A stretch of 64,000 nucleotides of DNA from Virgibacillus dokdonensis (GTDB lineage Bacteria; Bacillota; Bacilli; Bacillales; Amphibacillaceae): contig NZ_LT745763.1 of the NCBI RefSeq assembly GCF_900166595.1, positions 917,599-981,598 of the forward strand. The letters are read 5' to 3'. The position numbers and the translations under genes were made by a program. Positions 8,256-18,400 of the stretch are shown piece after piece. The notes beneath the pieces are model-generated. The model did no database searches and was not told the origin of the DNA. It saw only the letters and a program-made list of their open reading frames with translations. Position 1 is the first letter of the stretch, and each line of letters opens with the position of its first letter.

Positions 8256-9497
8256 CTACGCAATATCTTTTTTTGTTTTTAATCTATAATCCTGAACGGT
8301 CCATAAGAAACCCAGTATCCCAAGGCCGCCTATCAACAAAAACAGAGCTGTCATCATAGCATTCGATAATAAAGCACTAATCATTAGGCCTAAACTACCT
8401 AATATTTGTCCTGCATCCATGGATAATCCGCTCACTGCTATATAAGAGCCTCTTGCATCTTTATTTGCTAATTGTGCTACATAGGTTGAACGAATAGGCT
8501 GGAAAAGAATTTCTCCTACAGTAGCTACTGCGATTGCAACTGTCAACAGGACTATCACGTTATTCCATGCTAAGAAGCTGTAACCCAATACGTACATAAA
8601 CAAGCCTACGAACAAAGTAGTATTCATATTTATTTTCTGAGCTATGTTTCCAACTATACCCGATGCTAAAATTACAATCATCGTATTAGTAACAATTAGA
8701 ATGCTTAACATTTTGGGACCATCAATGATGATTCCGAAAATCGAAGTATGAATATCTTCATTTAGACGAACAGCGATAAAGCCATATAGCTGAAATTCTA
8801 ACGATAGAATGAGTAGTGTTGATACGCAAAGGACCATGAAACGAGCGTCTTTTAATACTTTTATATAATCGGAAATAAAGCCTAAAATAACACCATTCTT
8901 CTTATCATTTTTTGGCACATAATCATCTTGAATCCATCCCACTGTTAACAAGAATGTAAAGATTGAGAGGATGGCAAATCCTAAAAATAGCTCAAATTTA
9001 TGAGTTTGGAAGAATAATCCACCGAGGATGATCCCCATTGAGAATGCAAGATTGCTAGACCAATAGACAAATCGATACATCAAGGGCTGTTCTTCCTCTG
9101 AACTAACGTCTATTAGGAGTGCTTCTGAGGCAGGATCGATAAATCTGCTGGTAATACTTAATAGAAAAAACATAAAAAAAGTAAGCCAGACAGATTCAAA
9201 CCATGGAGAATTAGCAAGAGCAATAATGACAAATGAAATTGTTTGAATTATACTTCCTGCTACCATGACTTTTTTTCTTCCAAACCGATCTGCAAAAGAA
9301 CCTCCATACATACCAAAGATGATCGATACAACGGTTGTCAATGTTAAAATTGCTCCAGCCCAAGCCATTCCTAGATTACTGGAAAAATAAATGGCCATAA
9401 AGGGAAATATACTCATTTCCGCTATATCCGAAACAAATGAAACAACCATGCGAATTTTAATATTCAAATGAAATTGTTTAAAATCAGATAAATTCAT
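8256..9497 (-). CDS. MFS multidrug-type exporter
   Basis: A 413-residue major facilitator protein with 12 predicted hydrophobic helices. Loop 2-3 carries the MFS motif A, GGSFADRFGRKKVMVAG, and the second half holds LFQPIRSTYVAQLANKDARG. It resembles the YqjV/MdtH-like drug:H+ antiporters. ATG 9497 has gaaggag upstream on the minus strand. Together with the SgrR-like regulator upstream it makes a two-gene unit on the strand opposite the biosynthetic cluster. Export of the cluster product is possible but not shown; SgrR-type regulators often sit by MFS exporters without any such cluster. Confidence 0.85.
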   Translation of the reverse strand: MNLSDFKQFHLNIKIRMVVSFVSDIAEMSIFPFMAIYFSSNLGMAWAGAILTLTTVVSIIFGMYGGSFADRFGRKKVMVAGSIIQTISFVIIALANSPWFESVWLTFFMFFLLSITSRFIDPASEALLIDVSSEEEQPLMYRFVYWSSNLAFSMGIILGGLFFQTHKFELFLGFAILSIFTFLLTVGWIQDDYVPKNDKKNGVILGFISDYIKVLKDARFMVLCVSTLLILSLEFQLYGFIAVRLNEDIHTSIFGIIIDGPKMLSILIVTNTMIVILASGIVGNIAQKINMNTTLFVGLFMYVLGYSFLAWNNVIVLLTVAIAVATVGEILFQPIRSTYVAQLANKDARGSYIAVSGLSMDAGQILGSLGLMISALLSNAMMTALFLLIGGLGILGFLWTVQDYRLKTKKDIA

Positions 9498-9790
9498 TGC
9501 TTTTCTTCTCCTTCCCCAATTAATATTGTATATTGGAAATTAAGAAGGAAAAAGTGCAATGTATGTTTTTATATTTCACATTTTTTAGAGAATTTGTTTT
9601 TCTAAATGAGAAAAGTCCAACAGTAAAAAATAAAGCAGTCCATATTCTAACCTACTAGCTATAATTATTATTAAAGGGTTATCATATATTAATTATACAA
9701 TTTCTTCTTTAACTCTACCTTAATTTATATAACTTCTTTCAAAAAAACTCTTCTGAAAATCATTTTATTAGCTATTTATAAAGTATAAAC

Positions 9791-11545
9791 TTATTCTTTT
9801 TTTAACCATAACTTCCGAAATATTGGCCAGCCATATCCACTTATATGAATTCCTTGTAAATTTGATTGGAAGGTATCCTGTTCAGATGCATGAACGGTAA
9901 AAATAATGGTGCCATCTTCTTTTAATTTTTCTTCAACTGCTTGAAATGCTAGAAGAAACCCCTCATAATGGGGCTGTTTTATTATGGCATTGAAACCTTT
10001 GTCTAATTCGTCAAGTTGAGAAGGACTAAGAAATCTACGAATTCCATATTCATTGCGAAGGAGTATTAGAATCGCTAACTCTATATTATCTTCAAAACCT
10101 TCTCCTGTGTAAACGGCATCAAAAGATAACATGAAGTCTTCATTGTAGATATCCGCCAACTCAATTGGGTGAACCTTAACCTTAATGCCGATCTCCTTTA
10201 GTTTGTGTGCCATCCAATTGGCATCCTCTAAAAAATCTTCAAAACGTAATGCAGCTAAATGGATAATTTCACCTTTGTATTTCGATTTATTAAGAAGTTG
10301 TTTTGCCTTCATAGTCGAATGCTTCATGTTCTTGTAATTGCTCTTACTTGGAATAAAACTTGTGGAAGGTGCTTCTCTTGCTCCCCCCAAGTCCTGTACC
10401 ATTTTTCGAGAATCAATCATTTCACTCACTGCTTGTTTAAAGAAACAACTTTGGTGGGCACCTGACTTTTTCATGTTAAATATTAAGTAATTACTTCCAT
10501 TATCATAAATGGTATAAGTTAAGCCTTTCGTTTTATCTTTTCCTAGATTATCATGGGTAAAAAAATTCAATGGATTAAGGTTAGTTTCAGGTAGTTTCCA
10601 CATTTGAATTTGGTCTAAAAAAGGTCTTCCTTGAAAATGATATTCAAAAGCCTTTAAAACAATTTTTTTATCATTAACAAAGTCAATTTTGAAAGGTCCG
10701 GTTCCTATAAGAATGGAGTTATTAATATCATATCCTATAGGGATAATGGATGTGAAAATAGCACTTAAAAAATTGGAAAATACACGATTCCCATCTTTTA
10801 AGTGAAATGAGATGATGTATTTGTTTTGAATCGTAATATCTTGTATCCCCTCCAACAACCATTTATTTGGAATATCTATGCCACTATTTATAAGTGATTG
10901 AAATGTCCATTGAACGTCTTTACTAGTTAAAGTTTTTCCATCATGAAATCGAACCCCTTTGCGAATATAAAAGGTCCAAATGGAGTAGTCCTCGTTAACT
11001 TCCCATCCATGTGCAAGATGGGGTTCGATCGTTTTGCTAACAGCATTATAACGAACCAGTGTGTCAAAGACCTCATTAAGGATATGAGCCTCTGTAGCAA
11101 TTGTTACAAAAAAAGGGTTCATATTATACATACTGTGTTGGAATGGCATATGTAAAATATCATTCATTTCCTCTTGTTTTTCTATATGTTGAATACCAAA
11201 TGCATTTTTTATGGTAGATAAAAGATTCTCTTTTAGGCTAGAGGAAAAATTACTTTGTATTGCAAAGTTTACTGCTTCTTTCACTTTCTCCTTTTTAACC
11301 AAATTTTCAACATGAAGAAGTGCTGCTTCGTCGAAAGACTTTAAAAATGTTAAGGTTGATTTTTTGCCACGACCACGTTGACCTTTCCAAGCAACATACC
11401 CTTTTTCAATCCATTTTTGCAATATATAGTGAGCATTTCTAGAAGAACAGAAAAGAATATCTGCTATTTCTTGTTTGGATATAAGTATTTTGTCCGCCTG
11501 TTGATATTTAAATTTTAAATCAATATAATACTCTAAAACCTCCAT
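9791..11545 (-). CDS. SgrR-like regulator (winged helix plus solute-binding domain)
   Basis: A protein of 584 residues from the preferred ATG. Residues about 20-70 form a winged helix (ISKQEIADILFCSSRNAHYI, then a basic wing GQRGRGKKS). The rest is a family-5 extracytoplasmic solute-binding fold without a signal peptide: AHILNEVFDTLVRYN, then GVRFHDGKTLTSKDVQWTF, then GTGPFKI. This is the SgrR architecture, in which a cytoplasmic binding domain senses a ligand and controls nearby transporter genes. AAGGAG 11 nt upstream favours ATG 11545 over the upstream in-frame start at 11587. It faces the biosynthetic operon across about 220 bp, so the two promoters are close. Confidence 0.85.
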   Translation of the reverse strand: MEVLEYYIDLKFKYQQADKILISKQEIADILFCSSRNAHYILQKWIEKGYVAWKGQRGRGKKSTLTFLKSFDEAALLHVENLVKKEKVKEAVNFAIQSNFSSSLKENLLSTIKNAFGIQHIEKQEEMNDILHMPFQHSMYNMNPFFVTIATEAHILNEVFDTLVRYNAVSKTIEPHLAHGWEVNEDYSIWTFYIRKGVRFHDGKTLTSKDVQWTFQSLINSGIDIPNKWLLEGIQDITIQNKYIISFHLKDGNRVFSNFLSAIFTSIIPIGYDINNSILIGTGPFKIDFVNDKKIVLKAFEYHFQGRPFLDQIQMWKLPETNLNPLNFFTHDNLGKDKTKGLTYTIYDNGSNYLIFNMKKSGAHQSCFFKQAVSEMIDSRKMVQDLGGAREAPSTSFIPSKSNYKNMKHSTMKAKQLLNKSKYKGEIIHLAALRFEDFLEDANWMAHKLKEIGIKVKVHPIELADIYNEDFMLSFDAVYTGEGFEDNIELAILILLRNEYGIRRFLSPSQLDELDKGFNAIIKQPHYEGFLLAFQAVEEKLKEDGTIIFTVHASEQDTFQSNLQGIHISGYGWPIFRKLWLKKE

Positions 11546-11651
11546 TTGAAAACAAACTCCTTCAAAATATGAAAAATAAAATTTCATATTTCACTTTTTT
11601 CTTATTATTTTCCAATATACAATAAAACATAGATAATGAAAAGGAAAAAAA

Positions 11652-11680
11652 TTACTTTCATAGCATGATTATACTATAAT
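11652..11680 (+). promoter_or_regulatory. Candidate sigma-A promoter of the biosynthetic operon
   Basis: TTACTT, a 17-bp spacer and TATAAT lie about 90 bp before the PPTase start. The -10 box is perfect but the -35 is weak (three of six). The surroundings are very AT-rich, so chance matches are likely. Confidence 0.35.
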
Positions 11681-11767
11681 ATAGGAAATTACAAATTTTT
11701 TATAGTTCTATTATATTAAGGGATTGATTTTAGTTTTTAATAGTTATTAAAAAGTAGGGTGTGATAT

Positions 11768-12454
11768 ATGTTAGATATTTATCTAATAAAGTTGCCGAAA
11801 AAAATACATAATTTTTCTCGTTTATTAAATATTATTGATTTAGATAAAAAAGAAAAAATTAGATCTTTTGCTAGAATATCCGATTCTTATAGAACATTGA
11901 TTTCTGATTTGTTAGTTAGATATATATTGTCAAAAAGGTTACATGTCAGCTACAATGATTTAACTTTTGGGTTAGGGGAATTTGGTAAACCTTTTTGTTC
12001 TTCTCACCATGTTCATTATAATGTTTCACACTCCGGTGATTGGGTAGTTATGGCAGTTGGAGAATACGGGATAGGAATTGATATAGAAAAAGTGAATAGA
12101 TGTGATTTTGACGATATAGTACTAACATTTTTTTCAAGCATGGAGATACAATATTATCTTCGAACGCCTGCTGCAGAGAGGAAAGAAACTTTTTTTGAAA
12201 TATGGACATTGAAGGAATCTTTTGTTAAAAATATGGGACTAGGGTTAAATTTGCCTTTAGATCGGTTTTCAATATGGAAATACAAGGAAGATATATATAT
12301 TAAACAAGATTTTGATGATAATCAGTACTATTTTAAACAATATGATGCTGTAGCTAACTATAAATTATCAGTTTGTTATAGAGATGATTCTTTTCCAAAA
12401 GAGTGCCAACTAAACGAAGTTAATATAGGCTTGCTAGAAAATTTTTTTGTTTAA
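11768..12454 (+). CDS. Sfp-type 4'-phosphopantetheinyl transferase
   Basis: A 228-residue Sfp-class PPTase. Motifs in order are YNVSHSGDWVV (about 84-94), GIGIDIEKV with the Mg2+ ligands D105 and E107, and FFEIWTLKESFVK (about 142-154), the canonical WTxKEA-like helix. It moves the phosphopantetheine arm of coenzyme A to the conserved serine of ACP and PCP domains. It is the first gene of the cluster, 17 bp before the large PKS/NRPS gene, so it most likely activates the carrier domains encoded downstream. It is as AT-rich as the genes that follow. Confidence 0.93.
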   Translation: MLDIYLIKLPKKIHNFSRLLNIIDLDKKEKIRSFARISDSYRTLISDLLVRYILSKRLHVSYNDLTFGLGEFGKPFCSSHHVHYNVSHSGDWVVMAVGEYGIGIDIEKVNRCDFDDIVLTFFSSMEIQYYLRTPAAERKETFFEIWTLKESFVKNMGLGLNLPLDRFSIWKYKEDIYIKQDFDDNQYYFKQYDAVANYKLSVCYRDDSFPKECQLNEVNIGLLENFFV

Positions 12455-12471
12455 TGATAGGAGGTCATTGA

Positions 12472-15400
12472 ATGAGCAAATTAAAACCGTTAATCTTAAA
12501 TCTTCTGAAAGAGAAAGAAATTTCAAAGAATGCTGCTAAAGAAATTATTCAATCTGTAAATGAAATATCGGAAACAACCGTTCAAAATGTAGACAGGAAG
12601 GTTGCAATTATTGGAATCTCATCTGAATTACCAGGAGCGAAAACATTTGATGATTTTTGGGAAGTTTTAATGAATCAGGACGATAAAATAACGGAATTAA
12701 ACGATTCAAGAAAGTCCCTATGTAATAATTTCATTAAGAATAATCAGGAAAGATTAGAAATCTCTTCCGCAAAACCTTTTTGGGATGCAGCTTGGTTAGA
12801 TGATATAGAAAAATTTGAACCTGAATTTTTTGGTATCTCAGAAGCTGAGGCAAAAGTTATGGATCCTCAACAAAGAAGGTTTCTTCAAATTGCTTACAAC
12901 TGTTTTGAAGATGCAGGGTATGCTGGTGATAGAATGAAGGGATCTAATACTGGAGTGTATTTGTCTGCGGCAATGACGAATTACGCTGAATCCTTCCTAG
13001 AATATACGCCACTTAGTGTTCCTGGAAATGTCCCTGCATTTATTGCATCTCGATTATCCTATATTTTTGATTTAAAAGGACCTTCTTATGTTATAAATTC
13101 TACATGTGCTTCTTCTATGTTGGCAATTCACGAAGCGTGCGTTGGATTGATGAATAATGATTGTGACACAGCTTTAGTTGGAGGAGTAAATATATTTCCT
13201 TTTCCAATTAATAGCAACAAACTATTTATGAATGCAGCGGGTATTATGTCCGAACAACAAAAGAGCAAGCCTTTTGATAATTCAGCTAATGGAATCGGGA
13301 GAGGGGAAGGAGTTATATCACTTCTGTTAAAGCCTTTAGATAAAGCGTTAGATGATCGGGATCATATTCATGCTGTTATCTCTGCATCGAAAGTAAACAA
13401 TGATGGAACTTCAGCTGGGATTACAGCACCTAACCCAAAAGCACATGCTGATTTATTGCAAGAAGCTTGGAAGTTAGCAGGGATAACTCCAGAACAACTT
13501 GACTATATTGAAACACATGGTACCGGTACATATCTTGGAGACCCAATTGAAATAAAAGGTATCGAAGAAGTAATTGAGCGGTATACAGATCGTAAACAAT
13601 TTATTCCTATTGGATCAGTTAAAGGTAATATTGGGCACTTATTAGATGGTGCGGCTGGCCTATCCGGCATTATAAAAGCTATTCACGTTATGAAAAGAGG
13701 TGTGGTTCCTCCAACAGTTAATATGCTGGAACCAAATGAACATATTGATTTTGTTGATTCCCCAGTTTTTATTCCTACGACACCCTACTATCTGAGAGAA
13801 AATAAATATGATGAAGCTCCAATTAGAACTGGAATAAGTTGTTTTGGTTTTAATGGTACAAATGTTCATATTGTTTTAGAGGAGCCACCTAACATAGATT
13901 ATAACATCCAACAAATAACAGAAGGGCATAAAAAATATGTATTACCAATTTCCGCAAAAACGACCGAGTCATTAGAAAAGATTATTAATCGTTACGCGTT
14001 TATAGATGAATCTGAGTATTATTTACAGAACATTGCTTTTACATTATGTACAGGTAGAGAACACCATGTTCATCGATTAGCTATTATTGCAAGCAATACA
14101 AAAGAATTTGTGAAAATTTGTAAAGATTTATCAACTACCAACTTTGAAAATTGGACAAAAATTATATGTGAGGTAAACGTAGAAGATGATTTACTTCAAC
14201 TAGCAAAGTCCTATGTAGACGGAGGTAAATGTAGTTGGCATAAACAATTTGGTAACATTACAATAAATAAGGTTTCATTACCGACCTATTCTTTTTATGA
14301 AAAATCTTATTGGACAAATAATTTAATAAATCATAAACACGATCATGATACTCACCAAAGGTCTAATCTGGAAGAAATTATTCATGTAGCTGAAAATATT
14401 TTGGAAATTACACATATCAAAAAAGAAGATAGTTTCATATCTGTAGGAGGGAACTCCCTATCAGGATTACAATTTATTTCCCGATTAAAATCTAAGTTTA
14501 ATAGTGAAGTAGAAATGGAAGATTTATTTACTTCTTTTGCAGAAATAGAGAAGAAAATCTTTAAAACAGATGTTATATCCATGAAAGATATTCCCAAAGT
14601 GATGGTGAATGAGGATAAATTATTCCCTGTGTCTTATGGTCAAAAAAGGTTAAGTATTATTGATCAAATAACAGAACAGAAAATGGTGTATAATACGCCA
14701 TTTGTCTTTAAAGTAGCTGGTCCTATTAACAATAATAAGTTAAAGAAAACTTTCGATTTATTATCAATAAGGCACGAAATGCTAAGAACTATTTTTGTAA
14801 GAAGTGAATCGGAAACAAAACAGAAGGTATTGGACAAACCAAATTATTTATATGAGTTTAAAGACTTTGCATTATATAACGATGCGGAAGCAAATGCTTT
14901 TGCTCAAATTGATAAGTGGAAAGAAACTCCTTATGACTTGGAAAAGGGTCCACTAATTAGAGTATTAGTCTATAAAATTTCAGATACTGAAACCATTTTC
15001 TCACTTATGATGCACCATATCATTATGGATGGGTGGTCGCTAGCTATATTATCAGATGAATTATTCACTTTATATAATAGTGATAATAAAATAATGGATG
15101 AACTACAGAAAATAGAATACACATATATTGATTACACGATATGGCAACATCAACTTTTAGCAAGTGAGACCTTTGAAGAGCATGAAAAATATTGGTTAAA
15201 TAAATTTACTGATGATCTTCCCGTTACAGAAATTGTAGGGGATAAAATCAGACCGAATATTTTTGAATTTACTGGAAAAATAAAAAAGTTCTCTTTTAGT
15301 TCTAGTCAGGCAAGAAGATTACGAGAGTATGCTAGTAAAGAAGAAAGCACACTCTATATGCTATTGGTTTCTAGTATATTTAAGTTAATTAATAGTATGA

Positions 15401-18400
15401 CAGGACAAGAGGATATGGTGATTGGTTCTCCAATTTCTGGTAGATTTAACGAAGCTTTGGAGAAAATAGTTGGTCTATTTACAAATACAATTCCGGTAAG
15501 GGTTAACTATAATTCTAAAGATGATTTTTGTACGCTTTTATCAAGCGTAAAAGAAGTTTTACTAGAGGATTTTCAGCACCAGGATTATCCATTTAATTTA
15601 TTAGTTGAAAAACTACAGTTACCAAGAGATGCAAGTCGATCGCCAATTTTTAATATAAATGTCGCACTACAGAACTTTAAATTCAAGAATACGGAAACCC
15701 ATCTTAATAGTTATGAATTAACACCAATACTGACAGCACACAAAACAACGAAATGGGATTTAGAATTTGAATTTGTAGAAATGCCAGATGGTGAATTGAT
15801 TTGTAATATAGAATATTACGATAAAATATATTCTGATGAATTTATCGATACATTAATTAACAATTATCATACTATATTGGATGATATTCTAAATGGAGAG
15901 CAAATAATAGACCATAACATTGTGGATAATGGAAACAGTATAATTGGAGAAACGGTTCATACAAAATATTCCTTTATTGAAATGATTCAAGAGAGTGCTA
16001 ACAAATATCCAAATCATGTTGCAATTGAAGATGAGAATGGTACCGTATCTTATCAAGAACTTTTACATATAAGTATGGGAATAGCTAGCGAACTTCAAAA
16101 CATGGATTATCCTATTACTAGTACTTTGATCATAACTGATAATAATCGTTACACAATAATGAGCATTTTAGCAAGTTTGTTAGCTAATGTTACCTTTGTA
16201 CCTATTTCTCCTAATACCCCTAAATCTAAAATTGAATCGATTGTTGAGCAAACAAATGCAGAATGTATTTTAACAGTGGAAAATTTCTACTCTCTAACTA
16301 ACAAAATTTTATATGAAAGTAAAGATATAAGAGTAGTGAAGGTCCTTGACTCAGATAAGCTAGAAGAATCCGCTATAGGTGAAAAAAGTGAATTGATGGA
16401 CGAGTCACTATGGAACTTTTTTGCCGAGGAACAAAAGACCGATATAGGGGCAAGTGGCTGGAATAGTAGTTATACAGGGGAACCATTTAGTGATTTAGAA
16501 ATGGATGAATACGTGACTAACGCAGTGAGTAAAATACTTGATCTCTTACCAAATCATTCAAAGGTACTTGAAATTGGCTGTGGTTCAGGGTTGACAACAT
16601 TTTCGTTAGCTGCACATGTAGATTCATATATAGCAACAGATTTATCCCCTTCTATTATTAATAGAAATAAGAATAAAGCAAAAGAAGAGGATATTAATCA
16701 TATAGATTTTCGAGTAGCTAAAGCACACGAAATTAATTATAAAGGCAAGGATTTAGACGCTGTTATTATCAATAGTGTTGTACATTGTTTTCCAAATTAT
16801 GATTACTTGAAAATAGTATTAAAAAATGCAGTAGAGTCCTTAAAAGAAGGTGGGTTTGTTTTTTTAGGAGATCTACTACATTTAGATAAAAATAAGGATT
16901 TCCTAAGTTCATTAAGAACATATAAAGAAAATCATCCAAATAGGAACACAAAGCTAGATTGGGAAACAGATTTATTTGTAAATGATTTTATATTAGAAAA
17001 TATCGTAAAAGATATTGAAGCAGATGTGGAATTAATAAGTTCAAATAAAACTTACACAATTCCAAATGAACTTAATCAGTATAGATTTGATGTGATCATA
17101 AAGATTAGAAAGAAAAATACTGGCGTAAAGGGAAATTCCTTAAATAGAATGTTAGGAAAAACCTCTGTACTAGAAAGTAATGCTAGTAGTTTGGATAAGA
17201 CAGTAAGTGGCAAACCAGCGTATGTATTATTTACATCCGGAAGCACTGGGATACCTAAAGGGGTAGTAATCTCAAGGAAAAATCTCAATAACTACCTTAC
17301 TTGGGCAAAACGTTATTATTCTAATGAAAGACTATTAAATATGCCACTCTTTACATCTATTTCGGTTGATTTAACGATAACATCGATGTTTTTACCATTA
17401 CTTACTGGCGGAAAAATAATATCTTGTGAAGGTGAGATTGACCAAAAGTTTGAAAAGCTCACGAATATTAGGGAAAAGATATCGATTAAAGGAACGCCTA
17501 AGCAAATAAAACTTCTAATAGAGAATAAAAAGGAATTACCAGATATACAGAACTTTATTCTTGGAGGAGAAGCATTAGATGTATCCTTATGCAGAGAAAT
17601 ATATTCTAGATTTCCCAATTCCAGAATATTTAATGAATATGGCCCCACTGAAGCCACGGTGGGTACGATTATTCGTGAAGTAACTAAAGAGGATTTCGTC
17701 TCTAGTTACATTCCAATCGGGATTCCAATCCAGAATACATCTATTTATATCGTTGATAATCAGGGTAATCTAGCTCCACCTCATGCAATTGGAGAGATCG
17801 TGTTATCTGGGGAAAGTGTAGCGTTAGGTTACTTAGGTAACAGAAATTTAACTAGAGAAAAATTTGTTCCAAATACAATAGAGTACTTGCAACCTGGTTA
17901 TATCTATAAAACAGGCGATATAGGCCAAATCTTGCCAAATGGTGAAGTGGTTTGTTTTGGGCGAAAAGATAATATGGTCAAGCTACGCGGACATCGAGTG
18001 GAATTAGAGGAAATAGAGAGGTACTTACGTGATTTACCAACGGTTCAAGATGCTGCTGTTCGTCTTCATACGAATAGCAATCAAGACGAAAGGTTATGTG
18101 CTTATCTTGTAACGAATAGAGAGATCAATCAAACAGAGATTGATAAACTACTTCTACAAAATATACCAGAAACCTTGTTGCCATCTCATTATGAAAGATT
18201 GGATTCGATTCCAGTTACTACAAGCGGAAAAGTTGACAGAGCTTCGTTACCTAAACCTAGAATAAAGAAGTTTTCCGATGATACTGAATATGATTTAGAG
18301 TTAACGAATTTGGAAAAAGAATTGTTAGAAATTATGAAAAGTATTTTGGGAGATGAAGAGGTTGGTGTTAATTCCGATTTCTTTAGAGTTGGTGGGGACT

